Below, piece by piece: positions 28,963 through 37,537 of a DNA stretch of 64,000 nt (its first letter is position 1; the number at the start of each line of letters is the position of its first letter). The DNA is taken from positions 1-64,000 of the forward strand of contig JBDRVV010000003.1 in assembly GCA_039802005.1 (NCBI GenBank). The letters are read 5' to 3'. The notes beneath the pieces are model-generated. The model ran no database searches and was not told where the DNA came from. It was given only the letters and a program-made list of their open reading frames with translations. The position numbers and the translations under genes are program-made. The stretch comes from a candidate division WOR-3 bacterium. GTDB lineage: Bacteria; Hydrothermota; Tepidihabitantia; SM23-42; JAOAFX01.

Positions 28963-29397
28963 TTAAAATGGGGTGTCTATATTATCTTCTTCCTTTATTT
29001 CTTCCTCTGCCTCAATCGGGGCATTGCCACCGGTTTCAGCATTAGATTCAGGCATATCAAGGAATTGTATCCTGTGTGCAACTACTTCAATGACCGATCT
29101 CTTCTCTTTGCTGTCTGTCTCCCACTGCCGCGACCTTAATCTACCTTCAATGAGAACTGCACTTCCTTTTTTAAGAAAATCATTAACCAATTCAGCCTGT
29201 CTTCTCCAGGCAACAATTGTTACAAAAAGTGTCTCTTCATGGGTCTCACCGGATTCCCGATTTTTAAATCTACGTGTAGTAGCAATTCTAAATGAACAAA
29301 CCGGTGCTCCTTTCTGGGTATAACGCAGTTCAGGATCAGCAACAAGACGACCGATGAGATGAACTGAATTAAGATAGCCCAGCCTTAGTTGATTCAT
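28963..29397 (-). CDS. ssb: Single-stranded DNA-binding protein
   Basis: 144 residues. The OB fold (NSVHLIGRLVADPELRYT, RQAELVNDFLKKGSAVLIEG) fills residues 8-110. The acidic tail ends IDTPF instead of the classical DDDIPF, but keeps the acidic-hydrophobic end that recruits partner proteins. Overlaps the rpsF stop by 4 nt. The usual rpsF-ssb-rpsR cluster. Confidence 0.96.
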   Translation of the reverse strand: MNQLRLGYLNSVHLIGRLVADPELRYTQKGAPVCSFRIATTRRFKNRESGETHEETLFVTIVAWRRQAELVNDFLKKGSAVLIEGRLRSRQWETDSKEKRSVIEVVAHRIQFLDMPESNAETGGNAPIEAEEEIKEEDNIDTPF

Positions 29398-29687
29398 TTC
29401 CTCTTCTCCCTGGAAATTATCATAAACCTCAACACATTAGAACGATGTTTCAACTTATCCTTGATGCTTTCAATCTTATCAGGAGAAATAGAAAATTCGT
29501 AATTCACATAATAACCCTCTTTCTGCTTTTCAACTGGATAAGCAAGAACCTTTTTTCCCAGTAATTGATATCTAACACTGCCAGCACCGCTTGTTTTTAT
29601 AATATCTTCAACAGTACCGGCTTCTTTTTCTAATTGTTCATCCTTTAGTCCAGGATGAAATATGAACATTGCCTCGTAGTTTCTCAT
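29394..29687 (-). CDS. rpsF: 30S ribosomal protein S6
   Basis: 97 residues with the family start MRNYEAMFIFHPGL and YYVNYEFSIS in the centre. Its ATG overlaps the hdrB stop (ATGA), and no promoter or Shine-Dalgarno sequence is evident. S6-SSB-S18-L9 synthesis therefore seems to depend on transcription and translation of hdrCB. Confidence 0.96.
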   Translation of the reverse strand: MRNYEAMFIFHPGLKDEQLEKEAGTVEDIIKTSGAGSVRYQLLGKKVLAYPVEKQKEGYYVNYEFSISPDKIESIKDKLKHRSNVLRFMIISREKRK

Positions 29688-30547
29688 AATATTTTATGTT
29701 CCTTTAATAAATTTGTGGGGTTAACTTTATTATATTCAAGACCCCATACTTCAACTGGCAATCCAAATGCCATAGCCATTATCTGGCTAAAATAGAATAC
29801 CGGGATAAACTGATGGTCAGAATGCATACCTGCAATCTTAGATTGGAAATTATCAAGATTATAATGGCAGACAGGGCAAGAAGTAACAATTGCCTCTGCC
29901 CCTCTTTCCCTTGCATTCTTCAAAATTTTATAAGAAGCTTCAAGGGCTGCTTCAGGCGAATTAACTATGAGGTATGAACCGCAGCATTCAACCTTCAGCG
30001 GAAAAGTAACAGGCTGTGCACCCATTAATTGAACAAATTCTTCCATAATCGTTGGTGACTCAGGATCGTCAAATTCAACTTCGTTTTTAGGCCTCAGCAG
30101 ATAACATCCATAATAAGAACCCAATTTTAAATTTTCAAGACTCTTTTTCACACCTTTTTTGAACTCATCTTTATGCTCTTTGATAAATTCAAATGGGTGG
30201 ATTATTTTCTCTCCACCATTGTAATTTTCACCAAGATGCTCGTTTATAATTTTCAGGGTGTCCGGGTCATTTTTGAAAATGTAGTTTGCCCTTTTTAAGG
30301 TATTGTAGCAAATTGAACAAGGAACAAGCAAATATCCATCTTCTTTCTGAGCCCTGCTGAGAATCCGCAAGGGAGCAATCAAAGACATTTTGTTGTCCCG
30401 GGCAAGGGTAAATGTAGTCCCACAGCAGTACCAATTTGCCAGTTCTTTCAATTCAATACCTACGGCATTGAATGCTGCCTTGATAGAATCATTAAGAACC
30501 TTTGCCTTTGTATACAAATCGCAACCAGGATAATACGATACCTGCAT
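29684..30547 (-). CDS. HdrB-like heterodisulfide reductase subunit B
   Basis: 287 residues with two cysteine-rich CCG modules: CCGTTFTLARDN near residue 42 with CSICYNTL, and ECCGSYL near 190 with CPVCHYNL near 225. In methanogens HdrB holds the non-cubane [4Fe-4S] clusters that cleave CoM-S-S-CoB. In bacteria related subunits serve other disulfide or electron-transfer partners, so the substrate is open. It follows hdrC by 2 nt and overlaps rpsF by 4 nt. No hdrA gene is visible nearby. Confidence 0.88.
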   Translation of the reverse strand: MQVSYYPGCDLYTKAKVLNDSIKAAFNAVGIELKELANWYCCGTTFTLARDNKMSLIAPLRILSRAQKEDGYLLVPCSICYNTLKRANYIFKNDPDTLKIINEHLGENYNGGEKIIHPFEFIKEHKDEFKKGVKKSLENLKLGSYYGCYLLRPKNEVEFDDPESPTIMEEFVQLMGAQPVTFPLKVECCGSYLIVNSPEAALEASYKILKNARERGAEAIVTSCPVCHYNLDNFQSKIAGMHSDHQFIPVFYFSQIMAMAFGLPVEVWGLEYNKVNPTNLLKEHKIL

Positions 30548-30549
30548 GA

Positions 30550-30945
30550 TCAGTATGAATATTTATATAATGCACTCATCAATACAAGGGGATGGGCATC
30601 TTTAAGTAACTCTTTATCAATCTTATCAATATCAATCAACTGTTCCTTGGCGCGCAGGTGTATTGTCCGTACCGCTTCCATTATTCTTGGTATATCAACA
30701 CCCCGTGGGCATCGTGATTCACACACCAGACAGGCAGCACAGAACCATGGACTATGTGCCTTCAGAACATCTTCTTTATACCCGAGTTGAATATATCTTA
30801 TTATACGATTGGGTGGTTCATCCATAAACTCAGCAAATGGGCAACCTGCCGTGCACCGTCCACACTGATAACAATCAGCTATATTCTGCTGACTTATTTC
30901 CTGTATTCTCAGGATAAAGTCCTTATCTCTTGAGAGTTTCCTCAT
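30550..30945 (-). CDS. HdrC-like 4Fe-4S ferredoxin subunit
   Basis: 131 residues with two [4Fe-4S] motifs, CYQCGRCTAGCPF near residue 21 and CAACLVCESRCPRGVDIP near residue 60, the HdrC pattern. It passes electrons to HdrB. The ATG is 8 nt after the -10 box, so the mRNA is nearly leaderless. The promoter -35 box overlaps the end of the upstream flavoprotein gene, so hdrCB can be transcribed on its own. Confidence 0.9.
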   Translation of the reverse strand: MRKLSRDKDFILRIQEISQQNIADCYQCGRCTAGCPFAEFMDEPPNRIIRYIQLGYKEDVLKAHSPWFCAACLVCESRCPRGVDIPRIMEAVRTIHLRAKEQLIDIDKIDKELLKDAHPLVLMSALYKYSY

Positions 30946-30953
30946 AATATATC

Positions 30954-30981
30954 ATTATATTTAAAAATATCTTAATGTCAA
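30954..30981 (-). promoter_or_regulatory. hdrC promoter, near-leaderless type
   Basis: TTGACA (30981-30976), 16 nt, TATAAT (30959-30954), 8 nt, ATG at 30945. Likely drives hdrC-hdrB-rpsF-ssb-rpsR-rplI-nuclease. Confidence 0.85.
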
Positions 30982-32111
30982 GTGATTTTTAGCAAATGGG
31001 AGAAACTCTTTAAGCAAAAATAAAATAGATCAGAATGGAAATCAAAATTTATCTTAGGAATCAATAAATCAACCCAAAAACGATTCCGTTTAACAAAGGT
31101 GAACAACTGTTCAATCGTTCGGTCACTTATTTTCGTGGCAACTTTGCGAACTTTTTTACCGATGTCAAGTTCTGATGATAATGCAGAGCGCCAGGTTATG
31201 TCATATTCATATAATGATTTATTATATTTTAAAGCCTTAAAGAGATAATCAACCGCAATCTCTGCACACAGAAGTCCTGTAAAAATACCACCACCGGTCG
31301 TCGTTTTAACCTGACCCGCAGCCTCACCAACCGCGAGGATTCTTCCCGAGACACTATTTTTAACTGGACCATGTGCAATCGGTTTTAAAAATATTCCATT
31401 CTGGTTTAATATTTTATCTCCAAAGTTCATTCTGTTTTTTAAAAACCTTCTCAGAAAGATCTTACCATTTTTTTCAAGAATCATTCCTATCCGTGCTTCT
31501 TTTTCACTGATTGGCACCACCCAGGCAAATGAATCAGGAACATATTTTTGGCTAATGTATATCTCAATATTATGAGGCTCCACTTTTTTGGGCAATTCTA
31601 TCTGTGAACCATAAAGAAATTGAGGTGGTGTACCAAGACCGATTTTTTTCTGGAGTTGATAATTTACCCCGGTGGCAATAACGATAAATTTGCCAAAACG
31701 CCTTATACCATTGGCACTTATTTTATAATATTTAATGTCTTCTTCTATTGCACTCACATTCACACCAAGGTTAAATTCTACACCATCCATCTTCGCAATT
31801 TCAAAAAGTCGGTAGTCAAATAATTCTCTATCAACAACATAGGCGAATGGTTTTGGTGCAATATATTCAAGTCTCTGATTCTCAGGTGAAATAAAAGTGA
31901 AAGATTTTATTTCGGTTAAAATAGACTCGGTAGGAAGATCATATCTTTCAAAGGAGTTTGTACTTATGACACCGGTACAGATCACGCCCTCCCCAATCTT
32001 CTGCTTCTGGTCAAAAACACATACTTTGAAACCCTTTCTACAGAGCCTTCGCGCTGTGTAAGAGCCTACAGGTCCCCCACCTATTATTATTACATCATAT
32101 AGCTCTTTCAT
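30978..32111 (-). CDS. Geranylgeranyl-reductase-family FAD oxidoreductase
   Basis: 377 residues. The N-terminal FAD dinucleotide fold (IIIGGGPVGSYTARRLC) is followed by GEGVICTGVIS, and GRILAVGEAAGQVKTTTGGGI near residue 255 is the second FAD motif. This is the geranylgeranyl reductase / FixC-like family; members reduce isoprenoid double bonds or pass electrons to quinones. Substrate here unknown. It has its own leaderless-type promoter and lies directly upstream of hdrCB on the same strand, which may reflect a shared redox task. Confidence 0.82.
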   Translation of the reverse strand: MKELYDVIIIGGGPVGSYTARRLCRKGFKVCVFDQKQKIGEGVICTGVISTNSFERYDLPTESILTEIKSFTFISPENQRLEYIAPKPFAYVVDRELFDYRLFEIAKMDGVEFNLGVNVSAIEEDIKYYKISANGIRRFGKFIVIATGVNYQLQKKIGLGTPPQFLYGSQIELPKKVEPHNIEIYISQKYVPDSFAWVVPISEKEARIGMILEKNGKIFLRRFLKNRMNFGDKILNQNGIFLKPIAHGPVKNSVSGRILAVGEAAGQVKTTTGGGIFTGLLCAEIAVDYLFKALKYNKSLYEYDITWRSALSSELDIGKKVRKVATKISDRTIEQLFTFVKRNRFWVDLLIPKINFDFHSDLFYFCLKSFSHLLKIT

Positions 32112-32120
32112 ACTGCGTTA

Positions 32121-32148
32121 ATTATACAAAATCTCTTGATAAAGTCAA
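32121..32148 (-). promoter_or_regulatory. Promoter of the FAD oxidoreductase gene
   Basis: TTGACT (32148-32143), 16 nt, TATAAT (32126-32121), 9 nt, ATG at 32111. The leader would be 2-4 nt, with no Shine-Dalgarno sequence. Confidence 0.85.
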
Positions 32149-32227
32149 GAAAAATGTTGATATGTTTAATAGCTTTAGAAATTATATAATTGTTGCTTTT
32201 TGTTTCCGTTAAGTAGTATTAAATTAG

Positions 32228-33220
32228 TTATATTGAAATCTGCTCCAGAGGCTCGCGGGCAATTGCATCAATTCCAATATCAGAAGGTCCAAATTTTTTA
32301 TATCTATTCTGCCCTGCCAGTGCAATCATTGCCCCGTTGTCTGTGCAAAATTGTGTATCCGGGATATACAATCCAAAACCCATTAATTTCGCAAGGTTTA
32401 GAAATTTTTCTCGGAGTCTTTTATTAACTGAAACACCTCCAACGATTCCAAAATATTTGACTTTTGTATACTCTATTGCCCGTTTTGACACCTGTACCAA
32501 GTGCTCTATGGCTGCTTCCTGAAAAGAAGCAGATACATCATCTTTCTTATATCTCTTGTTATCACGGACATAATACAAAACTGCAGTCTTTAAACCTGCA
32601 TAACTAAAATTAAAACCCTTTGGTCTTGGTACAGGAAATTTGATTTTTAATGGATTGCCATTCTTTGCTGTCTTTTCAATATAAGGACCGCCCGGGTATG
32701 GTAAATCTATCATTTTTGCAACTTTATCAAACGCCTCTCCACAGGCGTCATCAAGTGTTCTACCCAGTGTTTTATAACTGAATTCCTTTTCAACAAAGAT
32801 AAGTTCGGTATGACCTCCAGAAACGAGTAGTACAAGATAAGGATATTTGGGCACCTTTTGATTGAAAAATAATCCATAGATATGTCCTTCAAGGTGATTT
32901 ACACCAATAAAGGGTTTTTTCAAACCAATTGATAAAGACTTTGCAAAAGAAAGTCCGGTTAATAGTGAGCCCAGTAATCCTGGACCACGGGTTGCTGCGA
33001 CTAAATCAATCTGGTTCAATCCAATGCCAGCAGTTTCAAACGCAATTCTGATCAATGGCAATAGCACTCTAATATGATTTCGTGCTGCAAGTTCAGGAAC
33101 AACACCCCCATATTTTGTGTGTGCAATCTGGGAAGATACAATGTTTGCAAGAACCTTATTGTCTTTTATGATTCCTATTGAAGTTTCATCACAGGAGCTT
33201 TCTATGCCGAGGGTAATCAT
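32228..33220 (-). CDS. tsaD: tRNA N6-adenosine threonylcarbamoyltransferase TsaD
   Basis: Transfers threonylcarbamoyl to A37 of ANN-decoding tRNAs. 330 residues. Start MITLGIESSCDETS is canonical, metal-binding HLEGH lies near residue 110, and LLVSGGHTEL follows. The ATG lies 56 nt after rplQ, with a small stem (GTCCAT/ATGGAC, 33231-33247) in the gap and no obvious promoter, so it probably ends the ribosomal operon. The 116-nt gap to the next gene holds that gene's promoter. Confidence 0.96.
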   Translation of the reverse strand: MITLGIESSCDETSIGIIKDNKVLANIVSSQIAHTKYGGVVPELAARNHIRVLLPLIRIAFETAGIGLNQIDLVAATRGPGLLGSLLTGLSFAKSLSIGLKKPFIGVNHLEGHIYGLFFNQKVPKYPYLVLLVSGGHTELIFVEKEFSYKTLGRTLDDACGEAFDKVAKMIDLPYPGGPYIEKTAKNGNPLKIKFPVPRPKGFNFSYAGLKTAVLYYVRDNKRYKKDDVSASFQEAAIEHLVQVSKRAIEYTKVKYFGIVGGVSVNKRLREKFLNLAKLMGFGLYIPDTQFCTDNGAMIALAGQNRYKKFGPSDIGIDAIAREPLEQISI

Positions 33221-33276
33221 ATTTGCGGTTGTCCATTAAAAATGGACGAAAATTTCAAACAAATCGTTAAGTGTAT

Positions 33277-33873
33277 CTATTTTTTCTTCTTGCCCTTTTT
33301 CTGTTTCTTCTCTTTCTTTTCCTTCTTTGCAATCTGCTTTTTCTCTTTCTTGGTCTTTTTTTCGACTTTTGGCTTTGCTTCTTTTTTGGGCAATTCCTTT
33401 TCCTTCTTTTCTTCCTTCTTCGGTTTTTCTTTTTTGGGTTTTTCTACCTTCTTCTCTTTTTCGGGCAACCAGCGGTGTTCAATCAATTTTCTACGCTGGT
33501 CAATTTTCTCTGGCTCGCTCTTCTCAGTCAATTCTAATATTGCCATTTCTGCACCATCACCCAGTCGCGGACCGAGTCGGTAAATCCGTGTATATCCACC
33601 CTGACGGTTGGAAAACTTTGGTGCAATCTCCTCACAGACAATTTTTACAAGTTTATGGTCAGGAATAAACCGATAAATAAATCTCTTTGCAGCAACCGTA
33701 TTCTTTTTAGCATACTCAATCAGGTGTTCTGCGAGCCGCCTTGCTTCCTTGGCTTTAGGCAATGTGGTTTTAATTTTTTCAAAAATAAAAAGGGCACGAC
33801 ATAAATTCTTCAAAAGTGCCAAACGATGTGCCTTTTTCCTACCCAATTTTTTTACCTTCTTCCCGTGTCTCAT
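33277..33873 (-). CDS. rplQ: 50S ribosomal protein L17 with long basic-acidic tail
   Basis: 198 residues. Residues 1-118 are a normal L17 (MRHGKKVKKLGRKKAHR, TTLPKAKEARRLAE, RQGGYTRIYRLGPRLGDGA). Then about 75 residues are nearly only Lys, Glu and a few Pro/Ala/Gln, ending in KKGKKKK. The tail is low-complexity and should be disordered. Bacterial L17 is usually 115-130 residues long. GGAG precedes the ATG. Follows rpoA as usual. Confidence 0.95.
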   Translation of the reverse strand: MRHGKKVKKLGRKKAHRLALLKNLCRALFIFEKIKTTLPKAKEARRLAEHLIEYAKKNTVAAKRFIYRFIPDHKLVKIVCEEIAPKFSNRQGGYTRIYRLGPRLGDGAEMAILELTEKSEPEKIDQRRKLIEHRWLPEKEKKVEKPKKEKPKKEEKKEKELPKKEAKPKVEKKTKKEKKQIAKKEKKEKKQKKGKKKK

Positions 33874-33894
33874 CTCAACTCCATATCTTATTTA

Positions 33895-34971
33895 CTATAC
33901 ATCTTCTTTCAAATACCTATCAACATCCATCTCAAGGTGTAAACCCATATTGTGAAGTATCTTTTCCAATTCTTTGAGAGATTTTCTACCGAAATTATCA
34001 TAGGTAAGCAGCTCTTTGCCACTCTTACGCACAAGGTCCCCAATCGTTTTTATATTCTTATTCTTAAGACAATTTGATGTCCTGACTGAAATTTCAAGTT
34101 CGTCGATACTCCTTTTCAAAATTTCCCTGATCCTTCTATGTTCTGCATCAAGCTGTTCACGGGATGTTAAAAGGGGCTCAATATATAACTGAAGTCCCTT
34201 CTTGTTAATCGTATTCCTTATCTCATCAATCATCTTCTGGGTTACATCATCAAGTAGCATAGAAGGTTGGGTTTCAGCTATATCAACAAAAAATTTAAAA
34301 TGATGCCTCAGAATGCTTGCTGCCTCAGCCACACATTCAATAGGTGTCTTTGTGCCATCGGTCTTTACCTCAAGAACGAGATGGTCATAGTCAGTTTTGG
34401 TACCAACCCTTGTGTTGCGCACATCAAAATCTACCGACAAAACTGGCGAGAATATCGCATCAATATAAATTGTACCAACAGGCATATCTGCCTTTTTCAA
34501 TAACTCTGCGGGGACAAATCCTCTGCCTGACTCAACTGTCATTTCCATTGTAAAATTTACCTTTGCATCGGTCACAGACAATATTTTCTGTTTTGGATTG
34601 ACGATCAGAACAAGTGGATTTTTTTCAATATCCTCAGCAAAATAATCTTTCTTTCCTTTTACCTTTAAAACAAGTGTTGCGGGCTCGCTACCGAACAATT
34701 TTACCCGTATTTTCTTTAGATTCAAGATTATTTCAACAACATCTTCATATACACCGGGGATGGTTGAAAATTCTTGGGTAACATTTGATATCCTGATATT
34801 TGTAATAGCGGCACCCTGTATTGAAGACAAAAGCACACGACGCATTGCATTCCCCAGCGTTACACCATACCCCCTCTCCAGAGGTGAAATTGTAAACCTC
34901 GTAAACACTTCGGATACTGTCTCTTTATCAATTTCAATGCCTTTGGGCATTACAATTGGTTTCAATACCAT
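33895..34971 (-). CDS. rpoA: RNA polymerase alpha subunit
   Basis: 358 residues. The N-terminal assembly domain (RGYGVTLGNAMRRVLLSS; ITNIRISNVTQEFSTIPGV) spans about 1-235. A linker leads to the C-terminal domain (SVRTSNCLKNKNIKTIGDL ... NFGRKSLKELE), which contacts UP elements and activators. ATG with AAGGAG. Lies between rpsD and rplQ in the standard alpha operon order. Confidence 0.98.
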   Translation of the reverse strand: MVLKPIVMPKGIEIDKETVSEVFTRFTISPLERGYGVTLGNAMRRVLLSSIQGAAITNIRISNVTQEFSTIPGVYEDVVEIILNLKKIRVKLFGSEPATLVLKVKGKKDYFAEDIEKNPLVLIVNPKQKILSVTDAKVNFTMEMTVESGRGFVPAELLKKADMPVGTIYIDAIFSPVLSVDFDVRNTRVGTKTDYDHLVLEVKTDGTKTPIECVAEAASILRHHFKFFVDIAETQPSMLLDDVTQKMIDEIRNTINKKGLQLYIEPLLTSREQLDAEHRRIREILKRSIDELEISVRTSNCLKNKNIKTIGDLVRKSGKELLTYDNFGRKSLKELEKILHNMGLHLEMDVDRYLKEDV

Positions 34972-34979
34972 ATTACTCC

Positions 34980-35609
34980 TTATTTAGAATATAACTCAAC
35001 TATTAGATTTTCCTGTAAAGGTATTGTGATATCTTCTCTTTTTGGTAATCTGAGGATCGTACCGGTCATATTTTCCTTGTTAAGTTTTAGCCAGCCCGTT
35101 ATTTTCTCAGGATCCCTTTCTTCCAATGCCCTTTTAACAAATGGATTTTTTCGCATTTGTTCACTCAGGGAAATCACCTGATTTGGTTTTACAAGATAAC
35201 TTGGAATATCAACTTTTTTACCATCAATCAAAATATGACCATGTTTAACAAGTTGTCTTGCCTGAGTTCTTGATGAAGCAAAACCAAGTTGATATATAAC
35301 ATTGTCAAGCCTTCTTTCAAGAAGTATCAGAAGATTTTCACCGGTAGCACCAGGCATCCTTACCGCCTCCTGGAAAAATCTTCTGAATTGTGCCTCCAGT
35401 ATCCCATAAATAGACTTTACTTTTTGTTTTTCCCTTAATTGTGTAGCATAAGATGTCAATTTCCTTCTTCCTGCCTTTCCATGTTGTCCAGGTGGATACC
35501 CTCTTCTGGTAAATGAACATTTATCAGTATAACATCTGCTTCCTCTCAAAAACAACTTTTCACCTTCACGTCTGCAAATCTTGCATTTCGCCCCAATATA
35601 TCTTGCCAC
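34980..35609 (-). CDS. rpsD: 30S ribosomal protein S4
   Basis: 209 residues with GTG start after GGAGGG. A cysteine set near the N-terminus (CKICRREGEKLFLRGSRC plus CYTDKC) marks a zinc-type S4, and the S4 RNA-binding domain (RRLDNVIYQLGFASSRTQAR) lies in the middle. In E. coli S4 is the repressor of this operon; whether that holds here is unknown. Confidence 0.97.
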   Translation of the reverse strand: MARYIGAKCKICRREGEKLFLRGSRCYTDKCSFTRRGYPPGQHGKAGRRKLTSYATQLREKQKVKSIYGILEAQFRRFFQEAVRMPGATGENLLILLERRLDNVIYQLGFASSRTQARQLVKHGHILIDGKKVDIPSYLVKPNQVISLSEQMRKNPFVKRALEERDPEKITGWLKLNKENMTGTILRLPKREDITIPLQENLIVELYSK

Positions 35610-35996
35610 TTATACCCTCCTTCTTCTTGGTGGACGGCAGCCATTATGAGGTAACGGTGTCACATCCTTGATTGCCGTTATCGTCAGACCAACTGTCTGT
35701 AAAGTTCTCACCGCTGCCTCACGACCCGGTCCCGGACCTTTGATTCGTACTTCAATCTTTTTTATGCCCATTGCCAGTGCATCCTTTGCGACTGCAGTAG
35801 CACATTGCTGTGCGGCGTAGGCAGTACCCTTTTTAGTTCCTTTAAAACCAACCCTTCCGGCACTCGACCAGCATAAAGTATTACCTTGATTATCACAAAT
35901 CGTAACAATTGTATTATTGAAACTGGCAAAGATATTAGCAATACCAGTTAACTCTGCCTTTTGCGTCTTCTTTTTCCTAACTGGTTTCTTTTTCAT
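35610..35996 (-). CDS. rpsK: 30S ribosomal protein S11
   Basis: 128 residues with basic N-terminal tail ([14 protein letters not shown]), [15 protein letters not shown], and the C-terminal signature [17 protein letters not shown] precedes the ATG; overlaps the rpsM stop by 4 nt. Confidence 0.98.
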   Translation of the reverse strand: MKKKPVRKKKTQKAELTGIANIFASFNNTIVTICDNQGNTLCWSSAGRVGFKGTKKGTAYAAQQCATAVAKDALAMGIKKIEVRIKGPGPGREAAVRTLQTVGLTITAIKDVTPLPHNGCRPPRRRRV

Positions 35997-36376
35997 TTCT
36001 TCTCTCCTACACCTTTACTAACTGCAACAGTCTTTCTCTTACCTTTACGCGTTCGGGCATTCGTCCGTGTCCTCTGTCCTCTAACTGGAAGTCCAATCTT
36101 ATGTCTCGTTCCACGATAGCAACCAATATCAATCAACCTCTTTATATTTGCTGCAATATCTGCTCTCAGCGCACCTTCAACCTTATATTCAGATTCAATC
36201 ATCTTTCTGATCTTTGTAACTTCTTCTTCAGTAAGATCCTTTATCTTTTTTGAACGATCAATACCACATTGCAGAACAATCTGCTGGGCGGTTGGGATAC
36301 CAATCCCATAAATCGCCGTCAAACCATACTCCACTTTTTTGTTCAAAGGCAAATCAACACCAGCAATTCTCGGCAT
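35993..36376 (-). CDS. rpsM: 30S ribosomal protein S13
   Basis: 127 residues. [20 protein letters not shown] start, helix-two-turn-helix centre, and C-terminal [18 protein letters not shown], which reaches the P-site tRNA. Strong AAGGAGG before the ATG; 20 nt after rpmJ. Confidence 0.98.
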   Translation of the reverse strand: MPRIAGVDLPLNKKVEYGLTAIYGIGIPTAQQIVLQCGIDRSKKIKDLTEEEVTKIRKMIESEYKVEGALRADIAANIKRLIDIGCYRGTRHKIGLPVRGQRTRTNARTRKGKRKTVAVSKGVGEKK

Positions 36377-36396
36377 AAACCTCCTTATCTAAAATA

Positions 36397-36510
36397 TTAA
36401 CCCTGTCTTTGTTTGTGCCGGGGATCCTTACAGATAATCCTGACCACACCCTTTCTTTTAATGACCCGACACTTTATGCATCTCTTCTTTATTGATGATT
36501 TCACTTTCAA
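36397..36510 (-). CDS. rpmJ: 50S ribosomal protein L36
   Basis: 37 residues read from TTG at 36510 after AGGAGT. The sequence begins [14 protein letters not shown] (TTG read as Met) and ends [11 protein letters not shown], the zinc-ribbon L36 with its Cys3His ligands (CxxC, C, H). It lies between infA and rpsM, where L36 is expected, with its own promoter just upstream. Confidence 0.97.
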   Translation of the reverse strand: MKVKSSIKKRCIKCRVIKRKGVVRIICKDPRHKQRQG

Positions 36511-36529
36511 TTTTACTCCTTAAACAGAT

Positions 36530-36557
36530 AGTTTATCAAATTTTTTAAAAAAGTCAA
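36530..36557 (-). promoter_or_regulatory. Internal promoter before rpmJ
   Basis: TTGACT (36557-36552), 16 nt, TAAACT (36535-36530). The same -10 variant is seen at pgsB. The leader to the rpmJ TTG would be about 13 nt and includes AGGAGT. It would drive rpmJ-rpsM-rpsK-rpsD-rpoA-rplQ and possibly tsaD, apart from the upstream spc genes. Confidence 0.65.
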
Positions 36558-36564
36558 TATTTTT

Positions 36565-36783
36565 TTATTTATAGCGCCAGACAATCCTACCCCTTGATAG
36601 GTCATAGGGTGACAATTCAAGCAAAACCCTATCCCCTGGAAGAATCTTTATGTAGCTCATTCTCATCTTTCCAGAAACATGCGCCAGAACTTTATGTCCG
36701 TTATCAAGTTCAACACGAAACATTGCATTCGGTAATGTCTCAATTATCGTTCCCTCGGTCTGTATCAAATCCTTTCTTGCCAT
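36565..36783 (-). CDS. infA: Translation initiation factor IF-1
   Basis: 72 residues, single OB fold: [49 protein letters not shown]. It occupies the ribosomal A site during initiation. GGAG before the ATG; directly after map. Confidence 0.98.
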   Translation of the reverse strand: MARKDLIQTEGTIIETLPNAMFRVELDNGHKVLAHVSGKMRMSYIKILPGDRVLLELSPYDLSRGRIVWRYK

Positions 36784-36784
36784 C

Positions 36785-37537
36785 TCAGTTCTCCACTACC
36801 CTCGTTGCATTTAAACTACCTTTTTTTAAGATTATTATTGTATCCTCAAAATGGCACGATAACGAACCATCCCTTGTTGACACAGTCCAGCCATTAGTTA
36901 AAGTCTTTACTTCATATCTGCCCATATTTGTCATCGGCTCAATCGCCAGTGCCATACCCGGAATAAGTTCCGGATCCGGTCCACTGGAAACAAAATTCGG
37001 TATCATCGGCTCTTCATGTAGCGTCTTGCCAACACCATGTCCAGTAAGTTCCCTCACCACGCTGTATCCATTATCTTCAACAAGTTCCTGTATCGCCTGT
37101 GATATATCTGAGACATGATTACCCGGTTTTGCCTTTTCAATACCTTTTTTCAATGCCTCTTTGGTCAATTTAACAAATTTTAAAACATCTTCTGAAACCG
37201 TTCCTGATACATATGTCCTTGCCGCATCCGCGATATATCCACCGTAAACTACCCCAATATCAATCTTCACCAGGTCACCATCTTTAATCACCCTATCATC
37301 AGGGATGCCATGGACAACCTCATCATTCAAAGATATACAGGAACTCCTGGGAAATCCACGATAATTTAAAAAGGCAGGATATCCATTATGTTCAATTATT
37401 AAATTGTGTATCAAATCATCTAATTCTTTCGTCTTCATACCCCTTAAATCCATCTTTTCAATTCTCCTAAAGATTTTGTTGATGATCTCTCCCGCAAGAA
37501 TAACATTTCTTATCCCTTCTTCATTTAATATAGCCAT
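36785..37537 (-). CDS. map: Methionine aminopeptidase type I
   Basis: Removes the initiator methionine. The frame is open to 37627, but the first 30 codons lie inside adk. I choose ATG 37537 ([12 protein letters not shown]), with AGGT just upstream, giving 250 residues and a 17-nt overlap with adk. Metal ligands are in [37 protein letters not shown] and the final Glu in CHFEDTIII. Confidence 0.95.
   Translation of the reverse strand: MAILNEEGIRNVILAGEIINKIFRRIEKMDLRGMKTKELDDLIHNLIIEHNGYPAFLNYRGFPRSSCISLNDEVVHGIPDDRVIKDGDLVKIDIGVVYGGYIADAARTYVSGTVSEDVLKFVKLTKEALKKGIEKAKPGNHVSDISQAIQELVEDNGYSVVRELTGHGVGKTLHEEPMIPNFVSSGPDPELIPGMALAIEPMTNMGRYEVKTLTNGWTVSTRDGSLSCHFEDTIIILKKGSLNATRVVEN

Noticed and set aside
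33231-33247. Terminator between rplQ and tsaD
   Set aside because: The 6-bp stem GTCCAT/ATGGAC is not followed by a U-run on the minus strand.
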